From contig NZ_SPSB01000001.1 in assembly GCF_004571135.1 (NCBI RefSeq), forward strand, positions 987,219 to 1,051,218: a DNA stretch of 64,000 nucleotides, given 5' to 3'. Both the position numbers and the translations under genes were made by a program. The stretch comes from Algoriphagus kandeliae (GTDB taxonomy: Bacteria; Bacteroidota; Bacteroidia; Cytophagales; Cyclobacteriaceae). Below the pieces are notes generated by a model. It ran no database searches. It was not told where the DNA came from and saw only the letters and a program-made list of their open reading frames with translations. This document shows, in pieces, positions 44,902-54,478 of this stretch; position 1 is the stretch's first letter, and each line of letters starts with the position of its first letter.

Positions 44902-46197
44902 ATGGCTAGTGTAGAAATGCTCATGCCCAAGATGGGTGAAAGTATCATAGAGGGAACTATCCTTACTTGGTTAAAGAGTGAGGGTGATGTGATAGAGCAG
45001 GATGAGTCGGTATTGGAAGTAGCTACTGATAAAGTAGATACAGAAGTTCCAGCGACTCATGGAGGGGTCTTGAAAAAAATATTAGTAAAAGAAGGCGATG
45101 TGGTTGCTGTAGGAGCTCCTATCGCAATCATTGAGACAACCGGAGAAGTTGCCGAAACTCCTTCCCCAGCTGTTGAGAAAGAAGAAAGCAAGGAAGAACT
45201 TGTAGCTGCAGCTCCTGCAAATACCGATACTATTCTACAACAACCGGAACCAATTAGCTCTTCCACAGGTGAAGATGGGAGATTTTATTCACCTCTAGTT
45301 AGAAGCATTGCTAAAGAGGAAGGTATTTCAGCTGCCGAACTAGCCAAAATCCCTGGTACAGGAAAAGATGGAAGGGTAACGAAGCAGGATATGCTTTCCT
45401 ACCTTAAAAACAGAACGTCCGGGAATCTACAAACTACACCAGCATCACCATCCATTGCAGAACCTAAGGTTCATGTAAGTGTTTCTGCAAGTGATGAAAT
45501 CATTGAGATGGATAGAATGCGCAAAATGATCGCCCAGCGAATGGTGGATTCCAAGCGTATTTCTCCTCATGTGACTTCTTTCGTGGAAGCTGATATGACC
45601 AATATTGTTCTTTGGAGAGAAAAGAACAAGAACGCCTACAAAGAAAAGTATGGCGAACCAATCACCTATACTCCATTCTTCATCGAGGCGGTAGCCAAAG
45701 CTATTCGTGATTTTCCAATGATCAACATCTCTGTAGATGGAGACAGAATCATTAAGAAAAAGGATATTAACGTCGGAATGGCTGTAGCCCTTCCAAGTGG
45801 CAATTTGATTGTTCCTATTATCAAGAATGCTGATCAGTTGAACCTCGTTGGAATATCCAAGAAGGTAAATGACCTCGCTAATCGAGCTAGAAGCAATAAA
45901 TTGAATGCCGATGACCTAGCTGGTGGAACGTATACAGTTTCTAATGTAGGTTCATTTGGTAACGTAATGGGAACGCCAATTATTCCTCAGCCTCAAGTTG
46001 CTATTATGGCAGTAGGTGCCATTGTTAAAAAACCTGCCGTTGTCGAAACTCCAACAGGAGATGTAATCGCTATCCGTCATAAAATGTTCCTTTCCCACTC
46101 CTATGACCACCGCGTAGTTGATGGTTCTTTAGGAGGAATGTTTGTCAGAAGAGTAGCCGATTACTTGGAGGCATTTGATATGAATTCAACCTTTTAA
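44902..46197 (+). CDS. Dihydrolipoamide acyltransferase (E2) of a 2-oxo acid dehydrogenase
   Basis: 431 residues in the classic order: one lipoyl domain (1-76, lipoylated Lys44 in EVATDKVDTE), an Ala/Pro/Glu-rich linker, an E1/E3-binding domain (about 127-165, SPLVRSIAKEEGISAAELA), a second linker and a catalytic core ending SHSYDHRVVDGSLGGMF with the active-site His/Asp. The acyl group (branched-chain, acetyl or succinyl) is not certain; the DKVDTE lipoyl signature is common in branched-chain E2 proteins. The E1 and E3 genes are not adjacent. A bidirectional terminator follows. Confidence 0.93.
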   Translation: MASVEMLMPKMGESIIEGTILTWLKSEGDVIEQDESVLEVATDKVDTEVPATHGGVLKKILVKEGDVVAVGAPIAIIETTGEVAETPSPAVEKEESKEELVAAAPANTDTILQQPEPISSSTGEDGRFYSPLVRSIAKEEGISAAELAKIPGTGKDGRVTKQDMLSYLKNRTSGNLQTTPASPSIAEPKVHVSVSASDEIIEMDRMRKMIAQRMVDSKRISPHVTSFVEADMTNIVLWREKNKNAYKEKYGEPITYTPFFIEAVAKAIRDFPMINISVDGDRIIKKKDINVGMAVALPSGNLIVPIIKNADQLNLVGISKKVNDLANRARSNKLNADDLAGGTYTVSNVGSFGNVMGTPIIPQPQVAIMAVGAIVKKPAVVETPTGDVIAIRHKMFLSHSYDHRVVDGSLGGMFVRRVADYLEAFDMNSTF

Positions 46198-46203
46198 AAA
46201 ATT

Positions 46204-46230
46204 AGCCCCGACTAAATCGGGGCTTTTTTT
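46204..46230. terminator. Rho-independent terminator between convergent genes
   Basis: AGCCCCGA and TCGGGGCT form a perfect 8-bp stem with a 5-nt loop; T run to 46230 on the plus strand, and A-rich sequence on the other side. It serves the E2 gene and probably the convergent kinase operon. Confidence 0.87.
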
Positions 46231-49060
46231 ATTTTATTTTTTGAAAATGGTGTTCAAGTCTTTCAGCTAAAACTCCCAAACGAATCGGCTTCGTTAAGTA
46301 ATCATCCATTCCTGATTCAATCGCAGCCAATTTATCATCATCAAAGACGTTTGCAGATAAACCGATGATAATTGGCTGCTTTGTAAGGTCCATTTTTCGG
46401 ATTATTCGAGTAGCTTCTAGTCCATTCATGACAGGCATTTGAACATCCATTAGTAGGATATCGAAATTCCCCGTATTTACTTTTTCTAAAGATTCAGCTC
46501 CATTTCGCGCTACCTCATAGGTAAAACCCAACTGATCCAACATCATCCCCATCAACTGTAAATTCAGATCATTATCCTCAATCAAAAGGACTTTAAAAGG
46601 ATATTTTCCGGATGTTTTTCGGATATCAGCCCAACTATGGTCTTTAGATGGAACCTGTTCTTCTAAAGCAGAAACCTTCTTTACTAAAACAGAAAACTCA
46701 AACTTGGAACCTTTACCCAATTCACTGCTTACTTCAAACTCCCCTCCCATCAGTTCTGTGAGTTTTTTGGCTATGGCCAATCCCAGTCCAGTTCCTTGAT
46801 GACTTCTTGTATTGGAGCTGTCGATTTGATAAAAAGGATCGCTAAGATGCTGTAAATGGTCCTCAGATATTCCTATCCCTGTATCTTCTACACTACACTC
46901 CAAAAATCCCGTTTCTTCGCTTATTGGTAAGAAATTGACCTCAACTTTTACAGTACCTCCATCCGGGGTAAACTTTACTGCGTTTCCAACCAGATTCAGA
47001 AAGACCTGATTGATCTTGAATTTATCCGCCTCGATTAATAAAGGATCTACAAATCCTCTATGAAATGAAAACTGAATATTCTTTTTAGAAGCTAAGCCTA
47101 AGAATATTTTACACTGGTTTTCCAATTCTTCAAAAGGATCAAATTTCTCAGGTAGGATTTCTACTTTTCCAGCCTCGATTTTTGAATAGTCGAGAATATC
47201 TTTAATGATTCCTAAAAGCGTATTCCCGCTATTTTTGATAATATCTACATACTGTTTTTGAATCTTGTCTAGCTTGGTCTGCTCTAAAAGGTCAATGATT
47301 CCTAGCAAGCCATTCATGGGAGTTCGAATTTCATGACTCATATTCGCTAAAAATTCAGACTTCGCTCTATTGGCCTTATCTGCTACAGCGATGGCTTCCA
47401 TCAAACCCTTTTCCCAGATTTTTTGACCGGTAATGTCTCGAGAAATGGACATCATCTGATTTTCATCTAATGGGAAATAACGGTTTTCAAAAAATCGATC
47501 AGTTCCAGAATTCCTAAAAGCAGCCTCCACCGAATGAATCTTTCTGGATTTCAAAGCATCTTCAAAGGCACTCTGCACGTCCTCTCTTTGCTCCTTAGAG
47601 AAAATTTCGGCAAAGTTTTTACCCACTGCCTTCTGCAAATCCGGAAAATCTTTAGCCTCCACAGGTAGGTGTACATCCAGGATAGTTCCTTTATTGTTAT
47701 AAATGAAAATGATATCCGGAATACTTCTAATCAAGTTTCTCAGGCGGTTTTCACTCTCTTGAAGTTTAACCTGGGATTGATATTGTTCAGTGATATCGGT
47801 ACAAATCCCCATTCCTCCCAAAAAATTCCCTTCAGAATCGTAAACAAATTTTTCAAAAATCCGGACCCTAAGCTTCTTACTATCCTTTCGGATAAAATCA
47901 TATTCGAGGTCCATTACATCGAGCTTTTGGGTAATTTTTTCCAAAACAATACCCCGAATACGATTAGCCTCCTCATGCGTAGAATTACTTTGAAAGGCAT
48001 CAATAAATTCCTTCTGATTGTACCCAAGAACGGCTTCCACCTCCTCACTCACGCGGATAATTTCACCACGTTGATTATGGAAATAGACAAAGCCACGAAG
48101 CTCCTGAAGCAGTAGAATTTGCTGTTCAAACAAATCCCGAATTTCTTTTATGTTCCTCTCCTGAGTTCGTTGAAACTCTAGGCTATTTTTCAGAGAAACC
48201 ACAAAAAAACCAATGGTACCCACCAAAAGGATCATGAAGCCCAAGAAAAGAAAAAAGTATGTCCTGTATATGCCAGAAGAAAGGCTTTCGATCGGGATTA
48301 CAAAAACAAAAGCACCAGTCTTATTCGATATATTAAAACGAAACGGATATTGAGAAACTACTCCAGAAAAATCCTCTCCATCTATACTCCAATTAATATC
48401 ATACATCCCCTTTAACCCTAAAGCTAGATCTTCTCTGACTTGCTTAAGAGCCTCATCAGAAAGCTGGATTTGACTTCTGTTTAAAGGAGTGACATTCCCT
48501 TCAAAGTAGAGAAATTTTGCTCCGGTTGGGTTTAGGTAATAATTCTCTGAAAAGTCAGTCACATACTCCAAAAAATCCAGGGAGTATAAAATCCGAAACC
48601 CTTTTCTTCCTATGACTAGCGTCGAGTATTTTTTGGAGCTCGACTCCGGAAATCCTGTATCCACAGCTTTTCTGAAAAAGTCATTCCGTTCGTTGAAAGT
48701 AAAAGTCAAAACCGAATCCTGCATATCTACCCATGCAGAATCAATCAAACTTGGAAAGGCATTAAAAAGCCTTCGGGCAGCAGAAGTAAACTCCTCGTCA
48801 TAATCATCCAACTCATGACCAGGATCTTCTAAATAACCAATCAAAGCCCTTGATTCTTCTTCAAAGCGTCTGATTTCCATCTCCAAGCCACGAGCTGCCA
48901 ATTCCGACTGCTTACTTAAAAACTCCCTTCTGGAATCAATTTGGGTATTATAGATCGCATTGAAAAAGGAAAGACCTAAAACCAAAATCAAAAATACCAG
49001 AAGGGTGCCAATCAAAAAATTGACCCAAAACTCACCAAATAATGGAAGTTTAATTTTCAT
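46229..49060 (-). CDS. Hybrid sensor histidine kinase/response regulator
   Basis: 943 residues from ATG 49060, whose ATGA overlaps the upstream lipoprotein stop. Order: helix 1 (about 9-33), a periplasmic sensor region of ~230 residues, helix 2 (about 270-292), a PAS/PAC unit (about 325-435), a second PAS (about 440-550), HisKA with ANMSHEIRTPMNG, an HATPase with NLVGNAVKFTPDGGT and GTGLGLAIAKKL, and a C-terminal receiver (about 825-940) with LMDVQMPVMNG (phospho-Asp) and TKP. No DNA-binding partner is in the window. Coupling to a Cache lipoprotein suggests that protein delivers or shapes the signal. Confidence 0.93.
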   Translation of the reverse strand: MKIKLPLFGEFWVNFLIGTLLVFLILVLGLSFFNAIYNTQIDSRREFLSKQSELAARGLEMEIRRFEEESRALIGYLEDPGHELDDYDEEFTSAARRLFNAFPSLIDSAWVDMQDSVLTFTFNERNDFFRKAVDTGFPESSSKKYSTLVIGRKGFRILYSLDFLEYVTDFSENYYLNPTGAKFLYFEGNVTPLNRSQIQLSDEALKQVREDLALGLKGMYDINWSIDGEDFSGVVSQYPFRFNISNKTGAFVFVIPIESLSSGIYRTYFFLFLGFMILLVGTIGFFVVSLKNSLEFQRTQERNIKEIRDLFEQQILLLQELRGFVYFHNQRGEIIRVSEEVEAVLGYNQKEFIDAFQSNSTHEEANRIRGIVLEKITQKLDVMDLEYDFIRKDSKKLRVRIFEKFVYDSEGNFLGGMGICTDITEQYQSQVKLQESENRLRNLIRSIPDIIFIYNNKGTILDVHLPVEAKDFPDLQKAVGKNFAEIFSKEQREDVQSAFEDALKSRKIHSVEAAFRNSGTDRFFENRYFPLDENQMMSISRDITGQKIWEKGLMEAIAVADKANRAKSEFLANMSHEIRTPMNGLLGIIDLLEQTKLDKIQKQYVDIIKNSGNTLLGIIKDILDYSKIEAGKVEILPEKFDPFEELENQCKIFLGLASKKNIQFSFHRGFVDPLLIEADKFKINQVFLNLVGNAVKFTPDGGTVKVEVNFLPISEETGFLECSVEDTGIGISEDHLQHLSDPFYQIDSSNTRSHQGTGLGLAIAKKLTELMGGEFEVSSELGKGSKFEFSVLVKKVSALEEQVPSKDHSWADIRKTSGKYPFKVLLIEDNDLNLQLMGMMLDQLGFTYEVARNGAESLEKVNTGNFDILLMDVQMPVMNGLEATRIIRKMDLTKQPIIIGLSANVFDDDKLAAIESGMDDYLTKPIRLGVLAERLEHHFQKIK

Positions 49061-50064
49061 TTGATTCGTGGGTTTATTTTTATCATAAACCAATCAATCC
49101 CATCAAAACGCTGACATACAGCATTTTGCAAATAAGACTCTGACTCAAAAGGAAATAAATCCTGTGACTCAATCAAAAAGCGACTCGCCATTTTTCGAAC
49201 CTCTCTACTTTTACTGTTGAATAGATTATAATCTGTAATTCGAAAATAATCGGCATTGATTGTCTCTCGATAAACATGGTTTTTGAGGGGAGGCATACTA
49301 AGAGACTCAATAGCCGAAGACGTTCCCGCCACGATATCTCCCTTTCTGTTTACAATCAAAAAACTTCCCTCATAATTATCGAAGAAGTTTTGGATAATCT
49401 CATCCACAGTTACATCTATCCCAATCACTGCAAAAAGCTTGTCTCCATCATAGACGGGATGAACTAGGGAAAGAATCCAACCTTTACCTGCAGGATCTAC
49501 ATAAGGCTCTTGAATCCAAACCGGACCTTTCTCGGGATTATGCTCCTCATCCGCTTCATAATAAAAGTTGAACTCAGTAACATCAATATTTGGATCAACC
49601 ATGTTGATCACATCGTAGGATGGATATACTCTAGAGACTTGATTGGAAGTATTAAAATATACCTGAGCGATATTAACGTATCTTGAATACAGGTTAGAAA
49701 ATACACTATCCATGGAATTGGTCAGCTTGATTTCTTCTAAACCAGCTTCATAATTTTTGGTAGAATTTAAAAGAATGACTGTACTTCGAGCAGTATCCCC
49801 CAAAGTAGGAATCGACGAGAAAACACCATCCATCAGGTAGGGGTCCGCCAAATTTTGGGCAAGGACAGTTTCTTTATTTTTCAATAAAGAATCCATGTAA
49901 TCAGCAAGAATTACGATTTCCTGGGTTAAAATATCTGCTTGTTCCTCTAGCACAGAAACCATTTCTCCAAGCAGCAATTTATCCGATCGGTAGCCTTCCT
50001 GTATCGAATCACTACATGCAATCAGAATAAAAAATAAGGAAAAGAGACTTCGAACTTTATTCAT
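49057..50064 (-). CDS. Cache-domain lipoprotein, probable sensor partner
   Basis: 335 residues. Lipobox LIAC, lipid on Cys17, and no transmembrane helix. A helical stretch of about 60 residues (LLLGEMVSVLEEQADIL...) leads into a double-Cache (PDC) sensor domain: WIQEPYVDPAGKGWILSLVHPV, then GDKLFAVIGIDVTVDEI and GSFLIVNRKGDIVAGT, the usual dCache landmarks found in kinases and chemoreceptors. Here the domain is detached as a lipoprotein, and its stop codon overlaps the start of the hybrid kinase. A role as periplasmic ligand-binding subunit of that kinase is inferred. Confidence 0.82.
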   Translation of the reverse strand: MNKVRSLFSLFFILIACSDSIQEGYRSDKLLLGEMVSVLEEQADILTQEIVILADYMDSLLKNKETVLAQNLADPYLMDGVFSSIPTLGDTARSTVILLNSTKNYEAGLEEIKLTNSMDSVFSNLYSRYVNIAQVYFNTSNQVSRVYPSYDVINMVDPNIDVTEFNFYYEADEEHNPEKGPVWIQEPYVDPAGKGWILSLVHPVYDGDKLFAVIGIDVTVDEIIQNFFDNYEGSFLIVNRKGDIVAGTSSAIESLSMPPLKNHVYRETINADYFRITDYNLFNSKSREVRKMASRFLIESQDLFPFESESYLQNAVCQRFDGIDWFMIKINPRIK

Positions 50065-50085
50065 TTCCTGACGATTTCAGGAAAA

Positions 50086-50325
50086 TTAAAGATTTTCGAG
50101 CTGCTTACGCAATGATTTTCCCATTTCTTCAAATCGATTCTTAACAGAATCAAAAAATTCCCCCTGGAAAAAGACCTCCAAGTCCTCCTCGGAAAACACA
50201 TCCAATTCGTTCACTTTGAAGGTCTGTTCCATAGGCCCCAATTCAAATTTGATCAGATATTTATTGTTCCAGGAAAAAATACTTATTCGGATATCCTCCT
50301 GAACCAATTCTTTTACAACTCTCAT
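50086..50325 (-). CDS. Small conserved-looking hypothetical protein
   Basis: 79 residues, no signal peptide or helix. The first half is strand-like (IRISIFSWNNKYLIKFELG), the second acidic and helical (SEEDLEVFFQGEF ... RFEEMGKSLRKQ). I know no function. It overlaps the OsmC gene by 4 bp (ATGA) and is followed 21 bp later by the Cache lipoprotein gene, so it belongs to the same transcript. The tight coupling and normal codon use argue that it is real. Confidence 0.75.
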   Translation of the reverse strand: MRVVKELVQEDIRISIFSWNNKYLIKFELGPMEQTFKVNELDVFSEEDLEVFFQGEFFDSVKNRFEEMGKSLRKQLENL

Positions 50326-50741
50326 AGAACTCGCTTTACGGAAGAGCTGTAGGAAATTCTGGATTTTAGCGAAGATGCAACAGAACAGTATTTATCAACT
50401 GAAAGTGCAACAACTTTTTCAAACTCTTCTTCTTTAGCATCCGGAGAAACCAAAACAAAATGAAGATGAATATCGGTGTAAAAAGAAGGAACGCCTTCAT
50501 TCCGCTCACCCGTGATTTCTACATAAAAATCTACCACCTCTTTCCGCTTCTTTTTCATCATCAATACAGCATCTACAGAAGCACAACCTCCCAGTGAACT
50601 CAACAATAAATCCATTGGAGATTGGGCTTTTTTCTCAGGCGCATCATACATATCGATCTGCACCTTATTTCCTTGCTGATTTTCAGCTTCATATTCAAAA
50701 TCCGCCTTCATTCGGACGGTAACATGTCTAGTATGTGCCAT
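50322..50741 (-). CDS. OsmC-family protein
   Basis: 139 residues. OsmC/Ohr fold: SPMDLLLSSLGGCASVDAVLMM with the first redox Cys, and a second Cys in VDKYCSVASSL, the spacing of the OsmC peroxiredoxin-like pair. It probably reduces hydroperoxides in the cytoplasm; some members have other thiol roles. It lies 17 bp after icmF and overlaps the next gene, so it shares a transcript with both. Confidence 0.9.
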   Translation of the reverse strand: MAHTRHVTVRMKADFEYEAENQQGNKVQIDMYDAPEKKAQSPMDLLLSSLGGCASVDAVLMMKKKRKEVVDFYVEITGERNEGVPSFYTDIHLHFVLVSPDAKEEEFEKVVALSVDKYCSVASSLKSRISYSSSVKRVL

Positions 50742-50758
50742 GAATTCTATTGAATGGG

Positions 50759-53700
50759 TTACATATTTCTTCTATACTGACCGCCCACTTGGTAAAGGGC
50801 TTGAGTAATTTGTCCCAAAGAACAATATTTTGTCGCCTCCATCAAACGCTCGAAAACATTTTGATTTGAAACTGCCGCTTTTTTCAAAGCCTGAAGTTGC
50901 TCCTCTGCCTTTCCGGCATAATGCTTATGAAGGTTTTGAAGCGTTTGAATTTGATTTTCTTTTTCCTCTTTTGTCGCTCGAATCACTTCTCCAGGAACGA
51001 TGGTAGGAGAACCTTCAGAAGAAAGGAAGGTGTTTACTCCAATAATTGGGTATTCGCCAGTATGCTTCAACATTTCATAATGCATACTTTCTTCCTGAAT
51101 TTTTCCACGCTGATACATCGTTTCCATCGCTCCCAAAACTCCTCCTCGCTCTGTAATGCGGTCAAACTCCATATAAACAGCTTCCTCAACCAAATCGGTC
51201 AATTCTTCAATAATAAAGGAGCCTTGTAATGGATTTTCATTTTTGGCTAATCCCAATTCCTTATTGATGATCAACTGAATGGCCATTGCTCTACGAACGG
51301 AAGCTTCTGTTGGGGTGGTAATCGCCTCGTCATAAGCGTTTGTATGTAAGGAATTACAGTTGTCATAAATCGCATACAAAGCCTGAAGCGTTGTTCGAAT
51401 ATCGTTAAAATCAATCTCCTGAGCATGAAGAGATCTACCCGAAGTCTGAATGTGATACTTCAGCATTTGTGAGCGCTCATTGGCCCCGTACTTCAACTTC
51501 ATAGCTTTCGCCCAAATTCTTCTAGCCACCCGGCCAATCACCGCATATTCCGGATCAATGCCATTGGAGAAGAAAAAAGATAAGTTTGGAGCAAAATCAT
51601 TCACATTCATCCCACGGGAAACATAATATTCCACATAGGTGAACCCATTGGAAAGCGTCAATGCCAATTGGGTGATTGGATTGGCACCTGCCTCTGCAAT
51701 ATGGTATCCTGAAATAGAAACAGAATAGAAGTTTCGGATTTTATGATCGATGAAATACTGCTGAACATCCCCCATCAATCGAAGCGAAAATTCAGTTGAG
51801 AAAATACAGGTGTTTTGAGCCTGATCTTCTTTCAAAATATCCGCCTGAACGGTTCCTCTCACTTTCGAAATAGTATCTGACTTGATTTGCTCGTAAACAT
51901 CTGCTGGAAGTACTTGATCTCCGCTCACTCCCAAAAGCATTAATCCTAATCCATCATTTCCATCAGGAATTGGCGCATTGTATCGAGGCCTTGCTATTCC
52001 TTTCTCTTTATAAAAGGATTCGATTTTTTGGTTAACCTCTTCTTCTAAGCCATTGGCTTTGATATATAATTCGCACTGCTGATCGATGGCTGCATTCATA
52101 AAAAAAGCAGTCATTGTAGCTGCAGGACCATTGATAGTCATGGAAACCGAAGTCATCGGATCTACTAGATTGAAGCCAGAGTACAATTTTTTAGCATCAT
52201 CCAAGCAGCAGACATTCACGCCAGAATTTCCGATTTTGCCATAGATATCTGGTCTATAGTCTGGATCTTCCCCATATAAAGTCACCGAGTCAAATGCCGT
52301 GGAAAGCCGTTTTGCAGGCATGTCTTTGGACACATAATGGAAGCGTTTATTGGTACGCTCAGGTCCGCCTTCCCCTGCAAACATTCGGGTAGGGTCCTCT
52401 CCTTCTCTTTTGAAAGGGAATACACCTGTAGTGTAAGGGAATTTACCTGGAACATTTTCTCGTAATCCCCACTTCAAAAGTTCACCCCAAGCCTCATACT
52501 TTGGCAAAGCCACTTTAGGAATTCGAGTATCAGCTAAGGAACTGTGGTAGGTCTTTACCTTTATTTCTTTATCTCGAACTTTGAATACATAGAAATCCTC
52601 AGAATATCGAGCTGCCTCCTCAGGCCATTCTTCCAACCACTTCTTGTTTTTAGGATCAAGATTAAGTTCAACTTGGCTATAAACCTCCTGAAGTTCTTTC
52701 AGCAAGCGATCTTTATCATCCAATTTAGTGGTAGCAATCGCTTCCATGGATTTTTTGATGGAATAAAGTTGCTGAGCAATTTCTTTTTGCTCCTCTACCC
52801 ATTTATCGTAATTACGATTGTTCTCTGTGATTTCGCTAAGGTAACGAGTTCTTGCAGGAGGAATGATGTAAATCTTCTCAGAATTACCACCGGTCAATTC
52901 AAAACCGCTATTAAAATCACCAAATTTTTCCCCAATTCGCTCAATTAAAGCCCGATAAAGTTGATTCATTCCGGGATCATTAAACTGAGAGGCAATGGTG
53001 CCAAATACCGGGATTTCTTCGTCTGAAGCATCCCAAAGATTATGGTTTCGCTTGTATTGCTTTTTGACATCACGAATCGCATCCAAGGCACCCCGCTTAT
53101 CAAACTTGTTTAGTGCAATCACATCCGCAAAATCCAACATATCAATTTTCTCCAATTGAGATGCCGCTCCATACTCAGGAGTCATTACGTAAAGCGAAAG
53201 GTCTGAATGCTCGATAATCTCCGTGTCAGACTGACCAATACCGGAAGTTTCCAAAATCACCAAATCAAAGCCTGCTGCCTTAACTGTGTCCACAGCATCC
53301 TGAACGTATTTTGAAAGCGCCAAATTAGATTGTCTTGTAGCCAATGAGCGCATGAAGACTTGCGGATGATTGATGGAATTCATTCGGATTCGATCGCCTA
53401 GCAAGGCTCCACCAGTTTTTCTTTTTGAAGGATCGACAGAAATAATGGCTAGGGTTTTATCCTCAAAATCCATCAAAAACCGACGAACCAATTCATCCAC
53501 CAAAGATGATTTCCCAGCGCCACCAGTTCCAGTAATTCCCAAAACAGGCGTATTGCTTTCTTGACTTTTTTGACGAACTCTTTCTAGTAGTTGAGAAGAT
53601 TCTTCTGGGTAATTTTCAAAAGCTGAAACGATTCGAGCTAACTTTCCTTTATCTGTGGTATCAAATTCAATATTTGCAGAAACATCCTTCCCAACAGGAA

Positions 53701-54136
53701 AATCACATTTTTGAACCAAATCATTGATCATTCCCTGCAAGCCCATAGCACGGCCGTCATCAGGAGAATAGATTCGGCTAATTCCATATTCATGCAATTC
53801 CTTAATCTCCTCAGGGAGAATCGTTCCTCCTCCACCTCCAAAAATCTTGATATGTCCGGCTCCTTTTTCATGAAGGAGATCATACATGTATTTGAAAAAC
53901 TCCATGTGACCGCCCTGGTAGGAAGTAATCGCAATGGCCTGAACATCTTCCTGGATAGCACAATCCACAATTTCTTGAACGGAACGGTTATGCCCTAAGT
54001 GAATTACTTCGCATCCTGTGGATTGAATAATTCGACGCATGATATTAATTGCAGCATCATGTCCATCAAAAAGGGAAGCTGCCGTAACGATCCGAATGTG
54101 ATTTTGCGGTTTGTAAACCGTAGTTGCTTGAGTCAT
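50759..54136 (-). CDS. icmF: Fused acyl-CoA mutase IcmF (B12-binding, G-protein chaperone, mutase)
   Basis: 1125 residues. The N-terminal cobalamin domain has [14 protein letters not shown] with the DxH cobalt-ligand motif (Asp24, His26). A MeaB-like GTPase follows with P-loop GTGGAGKSS near residue 204, [15 protein letters not shown] and NKFDKRG. The rest is a TIM-barrel mutase: GSDVTLYG-like [41 protein letters not shown]. This order defines IcmF, which interconverts isobutyryl- and n-butyryl-CoA and, in some species, related branched acyl-CoAs; the exact substrate is open. The GTPase part protects the cofactor. First gene of a five-gene run. Confidence 0.95.
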   Translation of the reverse strand: MTQATTVYKPQNHIRIVTAASLFDGHDAAINIMRRIIQSTGCEVIHLGHNRSVQEIVDCAIQEDVQAIAITSYQGGHMEFFKYMYDLLHEKGAGHIKIFGGGGGTILPEEIKELHEYGISRIYSPDDGRAMGLQGMINDLVQKCDFPVGKDVSANIEFDTTDKGKLARIVSAFENYPEESSQLLERVRQKSQESNTPVLGITGTGGAGKSSLVDELVRRFLMDFEDKTLAIISVDPSKRKTGGALLGDRIRMNSINHPQVFMRSLATRQSNLALSKYVQDAVDTVKAAGFDLVILETSGIGQSDTEIIEHSDLSLYVMTPEYGAASQLEKIDMLDFADVIALNKFDKRGALDAIRDVKKQYKRNHNLWDASDEEIPVFGTIASQFNDPGMNQLYRALIERIGEKFGDFNSGFELTGGNSEKIYIIPPARTRYLSEITENNRNYDKWVEEQKEIAQQLYSIKKSMEAIATTKLDDKDRLLKELQEVYSQVELNLDPKNKKWLEEWPEEAARYSEDFYVFKVRDKEIKVKTYHSSLADTRIPKVALPKYEAWGELLKWGLRENVPGKFPYTTGVFPFKREGEDPTRMFAGEGGPERTNKRFHYVSKDMPAKRLSTAFDSVTLYGEDPDYRPDIYGKIGNSGVNVCCLDDAKKLYSGFNLVDPMTSVSMTINGPAATMTAFFMNAAIDQQCELYIKANGLEEEVNQKIESFYKEKGIARPRYNAPIPDGNDGLGLMLLGVSGDQVLPADVYEQIKSDTISKVRGTVQADILKEDQAQNTCIFSTEFSLRLMGDVQQYFIDHKIRNFYSVSISGYHIAEAGANPITQLALTLSNGFTYVEYYVSRGMNVNDFAPNLSFFFSNGIDPEYAVIGRVARRIWAKAMKLKYGANERSQMLKYHIQTSGRSLHAQEIDFNDIRTTLQALYAIYDNCNSLHTNAYDEAITTPTEASVRRAMAIQLIINKELGLAKNENPLQGSFIIEELTDLVEEAVYMEFDRITERGGVLGAMETMYQRGKIQEESMHYEMLKHTGEYPIIGVNTFLSSEGSPTIVPGEVIRATKEEKENQIQTLQNLHKHYAGKAEEQLQALKKAAVSNQNVFERLMEATKYCSLGQITQALYQVGGQYRRNM

Positions 54137-54254
54137 GGATTTGGGTTTATACTTCTCTTAACTTCCTAAGCCTAAAAAAGGATTGATTCAGGCCTATTTT
54201 TAATGTTTGCGAATATAGGAAAATAATAAAGTCAGAAGGATAATTTTTCCACCG

Positions 54255-54277
54255 AAATCAAAATATTATTTTGATTT
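54255..54277. promoter_or_regulatory. 23-bp inverted repeat in the icmF/sugar-porter gap
   Basis: AAATCAAAAT, ATT, ATTTTGATTT: a perfect 10-bp inverted repeat with 3-bp spacer, inside the 342-bp gap (54137-54478) between the divergent icmF operon and the sugar porter. The gap is very AT-rich and otherwise shows no gene. The symmetry could be a repressor site or an AT-rich hairpin. Confidence 0.4.
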
Positions 54278-54364
54278 TTCCTTGAAAAATTATTTTTTAA
54301 ACAGATAAAACATCTCAAATCATAAAATTGAAAAATATTCCATCTGCCGAATAAAATTCCTAAA

Positions 54365-54380
54365 TCATGAATATTCATGA
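54365..54380. promoter_or_regulatory. Perfect 16-bp palindrome, candidate operator
   Basis: TCATGAATATTCATGA equals its own reverse complement over 16 bp. It lies 48 bp upstream of the porter promoter's -33 box, in the same intergenic gap. Such an even-symmetry site suits a LacI- or TetR-type sugar repressor; none is encoded here. Confidence 0.45.
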
Positions 54381-54427
54381 AATAAATACTTCCTATTAGA
54401 AAAATATTACATATTCCTTTCAAGAGT

Positions 54428-54457
54428 TTTGAAAATTTCCCGTTCTCTGTAGTTTCG
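54428..54457 (+). promoter_or_regulatory. Promoter candidate of the sugar porter/fructokinase operon
   Basis: TTTG at 54428-54431, an 18-bp spacer, and TAGTTTCG at 54450-54457, one mismatch from TANNTTTG. It lies 21 bp before the ATG at 54479. Confidence 0.5.
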
Positions 54458-54478
54458 TAAAAGATTGCCCTAAACAAT

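Noticed and set aside
47669..48115. 148-codon plus-strand frame inside the hybrid kinase
   Set aside because: Antisense to the PAS region of the kinase, with no homology pattern.
54137..54478. Cobalamin riboswitch in front of icmF
   Set aside because: No B12-box-like conserved core or extended structured GC-containing RNA is visible; the region is AT-rich with palindromes only.
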